This document shows, piece after piece, positions 24,391-32,018 of a DNA stretch of 45,738 nt. Origin of the DNA: Pseudomonadota bacterium (GTDB lineage: Bacteria > Pseudomonadota > Gammaproteobacteria > Steroidobacterales > Steroidobacteraceae); contig JAKBCE010000030.1 in assembly GCA_021808195.1 (NCBI GenBank), positions 1 to 45,738 on the forward strand, read 5' to 3'. Each line of letters opens with the position of its first letter. Position 1 is the first letter of the stretch. Made by a program: the position numbers and the translations under genes. The notes below the pieces were generated by a model. That model was not told where the DNA came from, searched no databases, and was given only the letters and a program-made list of their open reading frames with translations.

Positions 24391-25691
24391 GCGTGCTGCA
24401 GCGCTCTGCGCCGGCGTGCACGGCGCGTCCAGGCGGCCCACGAGCGGCGGGGCATGCTGAGCGCGGTGAGCCAGTAGAGCAGTTGAAAGGCCCGCAGCGA
24501 CGGCCAGATCGGCGTCGCGGCGAAGATGTCCCCGGCGAGCAGCGACAGCAGCGCCTCGCGCATGCGCAGCGGGTTCTTCGGGTCCATGAACAGCGCCTGC
24601 ATGGCCGGCTGCGTCATGCGGTAGATGAACCAGGCGAAGCACCGCGGCCCGCGCCGCACGGTCCGCTCGAAGTGGCGCAGCGCCGCCGCGGCGCGCCGCG
24701 GCTCGCGCAGGCACACATCGAGTGCCTCCCCGGCGGCGAGGCCCCCGACCATGGCGAACAGCACCCCGGATGAGAAGACCGGATCGATGAACGAGTAGGC
24801 ATCGCCCACCAGCAGATGGCGCGCTCCGCGCGCGCGCGAGCAGCAGTAGCTGTAACTGCCCGTCGCCTGCACTTCGGTGGCGAGGCTCGCCTCGGCGAGG
24901 CGTGCGGTGAGCGCCGGACAGCACGCCAGGGTGTCGAAAAAGAACGCCTGCAGGTCCTGCCTGCGCCGCTTCATGTATTGCGGCCAGACCACCGCCCCGA
25001 CGCTGCTGGTGCCGTCGGCGAGCGGAATGAACCAGCACCAGCCGTGCTCGAACCAGAACAGCGCAATGTCCCCGCAGCGATCGCGGTCGGCGTCGCGCCA
25101 GGCACCGCGGAAGTGCGCGTACATCGCGCAGCTCTCGTGCCGGCGGTTGCGCGCCTTGGTGCCCAGGCGAGTGGCGAGGAAGGTATCCCGGCCCGAGGCA
25201 TCGATCAGGTAAGCCGCCTCGAAGGAGCGCGGCACGCCGCGCTGCTCGGCGTGCACGCGCACGGTGTCCGGGTGCGGAAATTCCACCTCGCGCGCCCGGC
25301 ACTCCTCGATCAGCTCGGCGCCGAGCGCCGCGGCGCGGGCGCTGAGGATCTGGTCGAACTCCGCGCGGCGCACCTGGTAGGCGAGCGGCAGCGCCTTGTT
25401 CCAGCTGTCGGCAAACGCGAAGCGCTGCGTGCGCGCCGGGTGCTCGGCATAGAACTGCGCGCCCCGCTTGGGCAGGCCGATGGCGCGGATGGCCTCGGCC
25501 ACCCCGAGCCGCTCGAACAGCGGCAGGTTCGCCGGCAGCAGCGACTCACCGATGTGAAAGCGCGGATGGCGCGCCTTCTCGAGCAGCACCACGTGATGGC
25601 CGCGCGCGGCGAGCGCCGCCGCGGCGCTCGAGCCCCCCGGGCCTGCACCGATGATGAGCACGTCGCAGCGTTGGGGCGCTGCCGCGCTCAT
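24387..25691 (-). CDS. Flavin-dependent halogenase of the aryl-polyene operon
   Basis: This 434-residue FAD enzyme has GAGPGGSSAAAAL (15-27) for FAD binding. The halogenase signature WxWxIP appears as WCWFIP at 218-223. A Lys in GLPKRGAQF (Lys75) corresponds to the lysine that forms the haloamine or guides hypohalous acid. GDAYSFIDPVFSSG is the second FAD motif. Xanthomonadins are halogenated aryl polyenes, and this gene is next to the chorismatase, so halogenation of the ring or polyene is the probable role. Some relatives act as hydroxylases or reductases, but the signature makes halogenase the best call. Chloride versus bromide preference cannot be read. Confidence 0.85.
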   Translation of the reverse strand: MSAAAPQRCDVLIIGAGPGGSSAAAALAARGHHVVLLEKARHPRFHIGESLLPANLPLFERLGVAEAIRAIGLPKRGAQFYAEHPARTQRFAFADSWNKALPLAYQVRRAEFDQILSARAAALGAELIEECRAREVEFPHPDTVRVHAEQRGVPRSFEAAYLIDASGRDTFLATRLGTKARNRRHESCAMYAHFRGAWRDADRDRCGDIALFWFEHGWCWFIPLADGTSSVGAVVWPQYMKRRRQDLQAFFFDTLACCPALTARLAEASLATEVQATGSYSYCCSRARGARHLLVGDAYSFIDPVFSSGVLFAMVGGLAAGEALDVCLREPRRAAAALRHFERTVRRGPRCFAWFIYRMTQPAMQALFMDPKNPLRMREALLSLLAGDIFAATPIWPSLRAFQLLYWLTALSMPRRSWAAWTRRARRRRALQHA

Positions 25692-26269
25692 CCGCTCGAG
25701 CCCGCTCCGGGTTTGTGCACGGCGGCCTTGAGGCGGTGGGCCTCACTCGAGACCGCGTGACCGAATCGCTTCGCACCCTGCGCGATGGCCCGTCCGGTCC
25801 GTCGGGCGGCGTGCTTGATGCGCATGCGGGCCGGGCGGGTGTCGTGTGCAACGTGCCGGCCGAAGCGCTTGGCGGCGTGCTTGATGCGCATTCGGGCTGG
25901 GCGGGTGTCGTGTGCAACGTGCCGGCCGAAACGCTTGGCTGCGTGTTTGATACGCATGCGGGCCGGGCGGGTGTCGTGCGCGACGTGCCGGCCGAAGCGC
26001 TTGGAGTCGACGGCCACCTTGTGGCCGACCCGCTTGGCAACGTGCTTGATGCGCATGCGGGCCGGACGAGTATCGCGCGCAACGTGGCGGCCGAAGCGTT
26101 TGGAGGCGACCGCGACCCGGTGACCGAAGCGCTTGGCGTCGAAGCCGATTTGGTGGCCGACGTGGCGCAGGTCCTGTGCGAAGGACCCGGGCGTGGCGTG
26201 CGCGCTCGGCAGCGCGAGCGCGCCGAGCGCCAGCGTTGCGGCGCAGGCGAGCAGTGTGGCTGTTTGCAT
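25688..26269 (-). CDS. Exported, highly basic 22-residue-repeat protein, first gene of the aryl-polyene operon
   Basis: The protein is 193 residues from the ATG at 26269, which begins a clear signal peptide (TLLACAATLALGALALPSAHA). The mature protein is almost wholly built of Arg/Lys/His-rich units such as KRFGRHVAHDTRPARM followed by RIKHAA, repeated at 22-residue (two-hendecad) spacing. It has no Cys and almost no acidic residues apart from one Asp per unit. The stop overlaps the halogenase start as ATGA, so it is co-translated with the pigment genes. I do not recognise the family; the pattern resembles histone H1-like or KGG-type basic repeats, but with an export signal. A role in binding anionic lipid A or pigment in the envelope is only a guess. 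Confidence 0.75.
   Translation of the reverse strand: MQTATLLACAATLALGALALPSAHATPGSFAQDLRHVGHQIGFDAKRFGHRVAVASKRFGRHVARDTRPARMRIKHVAKRVGHKVAVDSKRFGRHVAHDTRPARMRIKHAAKRFGRHVAHDTRPARMRIKHAAKRFGRHVAHDTRPARMRIKHAARRTGRAIAQGAKRFGHAVSSEAHRLKAAVHKPGAGSSG
25790..26130. repeat. Tandem 66-bp (2 x 33-bp) repeats encoding the basic protein
   Basis: The GCGGGTGTCG motif recurs at 25835, 25901 and 25967. A diverged fourth copy at about 26065 is offset by 99 bp, because one extra 33-bp half-unit is inserted. Units are nearly identical at the DNA level, so copy number may vary between strains. Confidence 0.85.
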
Positions 26270-26359
26270 ACAGGCACCCGAGAGGTAAGTGCCGCCGATG
26301 TTACCGTAGGTTGGGTGGGACGGTGCCAATTGTCACGGCATTCGGGCACACTGCCGCGC
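26270..26359. promoter_or_regulatory. Divergent promoter region between aryl-polyene and ABC/two-component operons
   Basis: Only 90 bp separate the two divergent operons. On the minus strand, TTGGCA (26324-26329) and GTAACA (26299-26304) could form a weak -35/-10 pair, but the 19-bp spacing is long. No strong ribosome-binding site precedes either start. The regulatory signals of two large operons must fit in this short stretch, or extend into the coding regions. Confidence 0.35.
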
Positions 26360-28075
26360 ATGAGCACCGAGCGTCTGCCGATCTCCGTTCTCAGGCGCCG
26401 TTTCGTCCCGGGGCGCTGGGACGTGGTGGCGTTCGTGCTCGTGTTCGCTGCGCTCGCACTGCTCGCGCACAGCGCCTACGGACTGACCCGCCCACTCTCG
26501 CACCTGCAGGCCGAGCGCATCTCGCTCAGTCCCTGGGCGCTGCCGGGCTACGCGGCCCAGACCGCACTGCGCATGCTGGTGGCGATGGGGGCCTCGCTGC
26601 TGTTCACCTTCACCTACGCGACGCTCGCGGCCAAGAGCCGACGCGCCGCGGCAGTGCTGGTGCCGCTGCTCGATATCCTGCAGTCGGTGCCCATTCTCGG
26701 CTTCTCCTTCACGATCGTGTTCTTCCTCTCGCTCACCCCGGGGCGCGTGGCCGGGGCGGAGATGGCGGCGGTGTTCCTGGTGTTCACCAGCCAGGCGTGG
26801 AACATGGCCTTCAGCTTCTATCACTCCCTGCGCAGCATCCCGAGCGAGCTCGATGAGGCGGCGCGCGCCTTTCATCTCGGGCCGTGGATGCGCTTCTGGC
26901 GGCTCGAGCTGCCGTTTGCGATGCCCGCGCTCATCTGGAACATGATGATGTCGATGTCGGGCGGGTGGTTCTTCGTGGTGGCCGCCGAGGCGATCAGCGT
27001 CGGGCACACCACCGTGACGCTGCCGGGCATCGGCTCGTACATCGCGCGGGCTATCGCCGAGCGCAACCTCGGGGCGATCGGCTGGGCGATCGCCGCCATG
27101 ACGGTGGTGATCCTGATCTACGATCAGGTGATCTTCCGGCCGCTGATCGCAAGCGCCGACTGGTTCCGTCTCGAGCAGGAGGTCGGGCTCACGCCGAACC
27201 GCTCCTGGGCGCTCACCATGATGCGCCGCTCGCGGCTGCTCGGACTGGCGGCGGGGGCTTTCTCCGGCATGGTGCGCTTCGGGTTCAACCGCGGCACCGC
27301 GCCGCACCGCGTGCGCGCGCCGCAGGCGAGCCGGCTGCACGATGTGTTGTGGTACGGCGCGCTCAGCCTGGCAGTGGCGCTGCTCGCCTGGCTCACCGCG
27401 CGGTACATCCTGGCGCACGTGCCGCCACGCACGGTGCTGCACGTGGCGGGGCTCGGCCTGCTCACGCTGCTGCGCGTGGTGGTGTTGATTGCGCTCGCGA
27501 GCGTGATCTGGGTGCCGATCGGGGTGTACGTCGGCATCCGCCCGCGCGTGGCCGCCGCGGTGCAGCCGGTGGCGCAGTTTCTGGCCGCTTTTCCGGTGAA
27601 CCTGCTCTTTCCGGTGGCGGTCTCGGGCATCGTCTACTTCCGGCTCGACCCGAACATCTGGCTCTCCCCGCTGATGATCCTCGGCACGCAGTGGTACATA
27701 CTGTTCAACGTGATCGCGGGCGCCTCCTCGCTGCCGAACGAGCTGAAGCAGGTGGGTGAGAACCTGCGGGTGGGCGGCTGGCTGTGGTGGCGGCGGATCG
27801 CGCTGCCGGCGGTCTTTCCGTTCTACATCACCGGGGCGATCACCGCGGCGGGCGGCTCGTGGAATGCGAGCATCGTCTCGGAGGTCGCCGATTGGGGCAA
27901 CAAGCACCTCGCGGCCCAGGGGCTCGGGGCGTACATCGCCAATGCCACCCGCGCGGGCAACTTCGCCCGCACCGTGCTCGGCATCGTGGTGATGAGCCTG
28001 TTCGTGGTGATCATCAATCGCGCCTTCTGGCGGCCGCTCTATGCGCGCGCCGAGCGCAAGTTCCGCATGAGCTGA
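26360..28075 (+). CDS. Fused two-domain ABC permease (NitT/TauT-like)
   Basis: The protein is 571 residues from the ATG at 26360; longer upstream frames run through the repeat gene on the other strand and are not credible. Two homologous permease halves (about 20-275 and 320-565) each carry an EAA-type loop that docks the ATPase. These are IPSELDEAARAFHLGPWMRFW in the first half and LPNELKQVGENLRVGGW in the second. Each half has five to six membrane helices. Both transmembrane domains are thus on one chain. No substrate-binding protein is encoded nearby, which is usual for this nitrate/sulfonate/bicarbonate-like group with an AAA-associated ATPase. The substrate is unknown. Confidence 0.88.
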   Translation: MSTERLPISVLRRRFVPGRWDVVAFVLVFAALALLAHSAYGLTRPLSHLQAERISLSPWALPGYAAQTALRMLVAMGASLLFTFTYATLAAKSRRAAAVLVPLLDILQSVPILGFSFTIVFFLSLTPGRVAGAEMAAVFLVFTSQAWNMAFSFYHSLRSIPSELDEAARAFHLGPWMRFWRLELPFAMPALIWNMMMSMSGGWFFVVAAEAISVGHTTVTLPGIGSYIARAIAERNLGAIGWAIAAMTVVILIYDQVIFRPLIASADWFRLEQEVGLTPNRSWALTMMRRSRLLGLAAGAFSGMVRFGFNRGTAPHRVRAPQASRLHDVLWYGALSLAVALLAWLTARYILAHVPPRTVLHVAGLGLLTLLRVVVLIALASVIWVPIGVYVGIRPRVAAAVQPVAQFLAAFPVNLLFPVAVSGIVYFRLDPNIWLSPLMILGTQWYILFNVIAGASSLPNELKQVGENLRVGGWLWWRRIALPAVFPFYITGAITAAGGSWNASIVSEVADWGNKHLAAQGLGAYIANATRAGNFARTVLGIVVMSLFVVIINRAFWRPLYARAERKFRMS

Positions 28076-28082
28076 GCCGACG

Positions 28083-29411
28083 ATGAACGACGCTGTTCCA
28101 CCGCCCGAGTCGCTCGCACCGCTGCTTGAGGTGCAGAGCATCGGCAAGAGCTTCCTGAAGCCCGACGGCGATGCGCTGCGGGTGCTCGATGAGGTGCACC
28201 TGCAGCTGAAGCGCGGGGAGATCGTCGGTCTGCTCGGGCGCTCCGGCTCGGGCAAATCGACGCTGCTGCGCCTGATCGCCGGGCTCGACACGCCCTCGCA
28301 GGGGACAGTGCGCTATCTCGGGGCACCGGTGGCCGGGCCGGCGCCGGGCATCTCGATGGTATTCCAGGGCTTTGCGCTGTTTCCCTGGCTCACCGTGCTC
28401 GGCAACGTGCAGCTCGGCCTCGAGGCGATGCGGCTGTCGCCGGCCGAGATCCGCAAACGCTCCCTGCAGGCGATCGACCTGATCGGGCTCGACGGGTACG
28501 AGTCGGCCTATCCGCGCGAGCTCTCCGGCGGCATGCGCCAGCGGGTCGGCTTCGCCCGCGCGCTGGTGGTGCATCCGAACATCCTGCTGATGGACGAGCC
28601 GTTCTCGGCACTCGATGTGCTCACCGCCGAGACGCTGCGCAATGATTTTCTCGACCTGTGGGGGCGCGGGGAGCTGCCGATCGGGGCGGTGCTGCTGGTG
28701 ACGCACAACATCGAGGAGGCGGTGCAGATGTGCGACCGGCTGCTCATCTTCTCGACCCACCCGGGGCGGGTGGTGAGCGAGATCCCGATCGATCTGCCCC
28801 AGCCGCGCGAGCCGCTCGATCCGCTGGTGCGCGCGCTCGTTGATCGGGTGTACGTGGAGATGACGGCCCGCCCGCGCCAGGGGCGCGATGGGGCGCGCGC
28901 CGAGCGGCCGCAGCTGGTCGGCATCGGCACCACGCTCGAGCACGTCTCGCCCAATCTGCTCACCGGCCTGATCGAGGCGGTGAGCGAGCCGCCGTACGAG
29001 GGGCGGGCGGACCTGCCGGAGATCGCCCAGGCGCTGCACATGGAGGCCGATGATCTGTTTCCGGTGGCCGAGACCTTGCAGCTGCTGCACCTCGCGGAGG
29101 TCGGCGGCGGCGATATCCGCCTCACCGAGGCCGGGCACGCCTTCGCCCGCTCCGAGACCGATGAGCGCAAGAGCCTGTTCGCCCGCCAGCTGCTCGCCTA
29201 CGTGCCGCTCGCGGCCCACGTGCGCCGCGTGCTCGATGAGCGCAGCAGCCACCGCGCCCCGAAGAGCCGCTTCCTCGATGAGCTCGAGGATCACATGGCC
29301 GAGGAGGCCGCCGAGCAGACGCTGCGCGCGGTCATCAGCTGGGGCCGCTACGCCGAGGTGTTCGCCTACGACGATCAGCGGCAGGTGTTTACGTTAGAGA
29401 ACCCGCAGTGA
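28083..29411 (+). CDS. ABC transporter ATPase with C-terminal AAA-associated domain
   Basis: This 442-residue ATPase has Walker A GRSGSGKST (52-60), Q-loop Gln95, signature LSGGM (147-151), Walker B ILLMDE (167-172) and the switch His in VTHNIEEA. After the ATPase core (to about 270) a 150-residue helical AAA-associated C-terminal domain follows, with a winged-helix look (LPEIAQALHMEADDLFPVAETLQLLHL). In NitT/TauT-like ATPases such an extension is thought to regulate transport. It starts 7 bp after the permease stop and ends in a GTGA overlap with the response regulator, linking transport with signalling. Confidence 0.9.
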   Translation: MNDAVPPPESLAPLLEVQSIGKSFLKPDGDALRVLDEVHLQLKRGEIVGLLGRSGSGKSTLLRLIAGLDTPSQGTVRYLGAPVAGPAPGISMVFQGFALFPWLTVLGNVQLGLEAMRLSPAEIRKRSLQAIDLIGLDGYESAYPRELSGGMRQRVGFARALVVHPNILLMDEPFSALDVLTAETLRNDFLDLWGRGELPIGAVLLVTHNIEEAVQMCDRLLIFSTHPGRVVSEIPIDLPQPREPLDPLVRALVDRVYVEMTARPRQGRDGARAERPQLVGIGTTLEHVSPNLLTGLIEAVSEPPYEGRADLPEIAQALHMEADDLFPVAETLQLLHLAEVGGGDIRLTEAGHAFARSETDERKSLFARQLLAYVPLAAHVRRVLDERSSHRAPKSRFLDELEDHMAEEAAEQTLRAVISWGRYAEVFAYDDQRQVFTLENPQ

Positions 29412-30103
29412 GCGAGCCGGCCGAGACGCGTGCGCGGCTGCTCATCGTCGATGACGATGCCGAGCTGTGCACCATGCTGCGCGAGTACCTCGAGCCGGAG
29501 GGTTTCGGGGCCGAGTCGGCCGAGAGCGGCCAGGCGGCGTTGGATCGGCTCGCACGCGGCGGCATCGATCTGGTGGTGCTCGATGTGATGCTGCCCGGAC
29601 TCAGTGGCTTCGAGGTGCTGCGCCGTCTGCGCGCGAGCAGCCGCGTGCCGGTGCTGATGCTGACGGCGCGCGGGGAGGAGATCGATCGGGTGGTGGGACT
29701 GGAGATGGGCGCGGACGATTATCTCGCCAAGCCCTTCAGCCCGCGTGAGCTCGTGGCGCGCATCCGCGCCATCCTGCGCCGCATGGCCGACCCGCCCACC
29801 GACGGGCTGCTCACGTTCGGGCCACTGACCCTCGATGCGCGCGCGCACCGCGCGCGCATCGAGGATCACGATCTGGAGCTCACCAGCGCGGAGCTGCGCA
29901 TCCTCGAGCTGCTCATCCAGGCGGACACCCGCACCGTGAGCCGCGAGGAGTTGATGCTGCAGGCGCTCGGCCGGCGGCTGCTGCCGACCGATCGCAGCCT
30001 CGATACCCACGTGAGCAACCTCAGGCGCAAGCTCGCCCGCTTCACCCCGCGGATCAACATCCAGGGCGTGCGCGGCGCCGGCTACGCCCTGACGCAACGC
30101 TGA
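29408..30103 (+). CDS. OmpR/CpxR-type response regulator
   Basis: This 231-residue regulator has a receiver domain with acidic residues Asp15-17, phospho-acceptor Asp59 in LVVLDVMLPG, Thr in MLTARG and Lys108 in AKPF. A winged-helix effector domain follows (about 133-231, ending NIQGVRGAGYALTQR). The start is a GTG at 29408 overlapping the ATPase stop as GTGA. It pairs with the kinase encoded 5 bp downstream. CpxR is the closest familiar model, but a full orthology claim is not supported. Confidence 0.93.
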   Translation: MSEPAETRARLLIVDDDAELCTMLREYLEPEGFGAESAESGQAALDRLARGGIDLVVLDVMLPGLSGFEVLRRLRASSRVPVLMLTARGEEIDRVVGLEMGADDYLAKPFSPRELVARIRAILRRMADPPTDGLLTFGPLTLDARAHRARIEDHDLELTSAELRILELLIQADTRTVSREELMLQALGRRLLPTDRSLDTHVSNLRRKLARFTPRINIQGVRGAGYALTQR

Positions 30104-30108
30104 GCGCC

Positions 30109-31485
30109 ATGCACTCGCTGTTCTGGCGGATCTTCTGGTCGTTCTGGCTCGCCATCGCGCTGATCCTGGTCGGCACGGTGACGGCGGCGGTGGACGAGGC
30201 CATCCAACACCGCGAGCAGATGCCCTGGGTGCAGCGCGGGCAGCTGTTCCAGCAGGCCGCCCACGCCTTCGAGGCCGGTGGGCCGCCGGCGCTCGAGCGC
30301 TGGGCGCGGGCGCTGCGGGGCGGACCGTACTACGACCGCACCTTCGTGATCGGGCCGAACGAGCACGATCTGCTCGGCCGGCCGCTGCCGCCGCTGCTCA
30401 GAGCCTTTCTCACCCCGCAGGCGAGCGCCGCGCGCGGACAGCCCCCGCCGATCGGCGGGGCGCTGGTGCTGACGCTTCCCGACGGGCGGATGTATCAGGT
30501 GGTGGTGACCGAGCTGCAGCGCCATCCGCTGCTGTTCTTCGGGGCGCTCGGCCTGCCCGGAGTCGCCGGCACCACGCTCGCGGTGGCCCTCGTGGTGAGC
30601 ACGCTCATCTGCCTGCTGCTCGCGCGTCACCTGGTCGGCCCTATCGACCGGCTGCGTCAGGCGGCGCGCACCGTGGCGGCAGGCAATCTCGATGTGCGCG
30701 TCGCCCCGGGCATGCGCGGGCGGCATGATGATCTTGCCCGCCTGGCGGCCGACTTCGACGCCATGACGGTGCGGGTGCAGGGGCTGCTCGATTCCAAGCA
30801 GCAGCTGCTGCGCGACGTCTCGCACGAGTTGCGCTCGCCGCTCACGCGGCTGCAGCTCGCCCTCTCGCTCGCGCTGCGCCAAGAGGAGCTGCCGCGCCAG
30901 CTCGAGCGCATCGGGCGTGAGGCCGATCGGCTCGAGCAGCTGATTGCGCGCATCCTGAAGCTCGCGCGGCTCGAGCGCCCGGCCGGGGAACTCGTCGGGA
31001 CGCCGCTCGACATCGGTGAGCTGTTGCGCGAGATCACGGCGGACGTCGGCATCGAGGCGGATGCGCGCGGTGGCCGCCTCGCGCTCGAGGTCGAGCCGCA
31101 GCTCACCACCTGTGCCGATCCGGAGTTGCTGCGCAGCGCCTTCGAGAACGTGATTCGCAACGCCGTGCGCTACGGAGCCTGTGGCAGCGAGGTCAGCGTG
31201 TGCGCGCGGCGAGCCTCCCGCCCCCCCGGGGACGAGCCGGGCCTCGAGGTGACGGTGCGCGATCACGGTCCGGGCGTCCCGGCGGGGGATCTGGAGTCGA
31301 TCTTCGAGCCGTTCTACCGCGTCGATGCAGCCCGCCATCGGGCCGTGGGCGGTGATGGGTTGGGACTGGCCATCGCGGCGCGGGCCGTGAGCCTGCACGG
31401 GGGTGAGATGAGCGCGCGCAACGCCGAGGGCGGTGGACTCATCGTGACGGTGCACCTGCCGGTGCGAGCCGCTGCGCCGGTCTGA
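30109..31485 (+). CDS. CpxA-like sensor histidine kinase
   Basis: This 458-residue membrane kinase has a first helix at about 7-28 and a periplasmic sensor of about 110 residues. A second helix lies at about 147-172, followed by a HAMP domain (LVGPIDRLRQAARTVAAGN). The dimerisation domain has phospho-acceptor His239 in DVSHELRSPLTRL. The ATPase domain has N-box Asn347/Asn351, G1 DHGPGVP and G2 GGDGLGLAIA. All catalytic motifs are intact. It forms an operon with the response regulator and the ABC genes, so it may sense an envelope state linked to the transporter. Confidence 0.92.
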   Translation: MHSLFWRIFWSFWLAIALILVGTVTAAVDEAIQHREQMPWVQRGQLFQQAAHAFEAGGPPALERWARALRGGPYYDRTFVIGPNEHDLLGRPLPPLLRAFLTPQASAARGQPPPIGGALVLTLPDGRMYQVVVTELQRHPLLFFGALGLPGVAGTTLAVALVVSTLICLLLARHLVGPIDRLRQAARTVAAGNLDVRVAPGMRGRHDDLARLAADFDAMTVRVQGLLDSKQQLLRDVSHELRSPLTRLQLALSLALRQEELPRQLERIGREADRLEQLIARILKLARLERPAGELVGTPLDIGELLREITADVGIEADARGGRLALEVEPQLTTCADPELLRSAFENVIRNAVRYGACGSEVSVCARRASRPPGDEPGLEVTVRDHGPGVPAGDLESIFEPFYRVDAARHRAVGGDGLGLAIAARAVSLHGGEMSARNAEGGGLIVTVHLPVRAAAPV

Positions 31486-31530
31486 GTGCTCACTGGCGGG
31501 CGGCGCCGGCTTTCCGGTAACATTCGGCGC

Positions 31531-31821
31531 ATGAAGGTAATGGTCCTGACCAGTGCGGCCGTGGCGCTGTGTGTGGCGGTGGGGGCGTTCGCGCTGCACT
31601 TCGAGCTCAACGTGCGTACCCACACCTATCACGAATTGAGTGAGCTGCGCGGGCAGGCGCGCACCGACCTCGACTCGCGGCGCATCTCTGCTTCCCGTGC
31701 CAGCACGCTCGATGAGCGTCTGCATGAAGCCCGCATCGAACTCGAGCACGATGACGTGCGCGGCGCGCAGAAGCTGATTGACGGCGTGAAGGCCAGCCTG
31801 GCGCACACCCGCGCGGCCTGA
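31531..31821 (+). CDS. Small membrane-anchored or exported helical protein
   Basis: This 96-residue protein starts at the ATG at 31531, 45 bp after the kinase stop. A hydrophobic N-terminus (VMVLTSAAVALCVAVGAFAL) acts as an anchor or signal. A charged helical domain follows (SELRGQARTDLDSRR, ERLHEARIELEHDDVRG). There is no family I recognise. Its position directly behind a CpxA/CpxR-like pair recalls small periplasmic accessory proteins such as CpxP, but no CpxP LTxxQ motif is present. The 197 bp that follow contain no gene. Confidence 0.65.
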   Translation: MKVMVLTSAAVALCVAVGAFALHFELNVRTHTYHELSELRGQARTDLDSRRISASRASTLDERLHEARIELEHDDVRGAQKLIDGVKASLAHTRAA

Positions 31822-32018
31822 GCGGCCGCCTCGCACCCCTCTGAACGCCCACCGGGTCGCGCCCGGCGCGCGGTCGCTCTTGCGTAGAACTACCGATTTC
31901 GGGGTCGCGCGCTCGCTCCTACAGTCCACGCAGATCGCGGCACGAACGGTTCCGCAGCGGCGGTGCCCTCGGCTGCGGGATGGCGTGACCCCGCGCCGGG
32001 GTCGGTGAGGATCCAGCC

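Noticed and set aside
25715..26359. Long plus-strand frame running into the ABC permease, which would extend the permease by over 200 residues
   Set aside because: It is the antisense image of the basic-repeat gene, shows repeat-derived composition, and lacks homology-like features; the permease begins naturally at the ATG at 26360.
28014..29294. 426-residue minus-strand open frame opposite the ABC ATPase
   Set aside because: Antisense artefact of codon bias; no motifs, while the plus strand has a complete ATPase.
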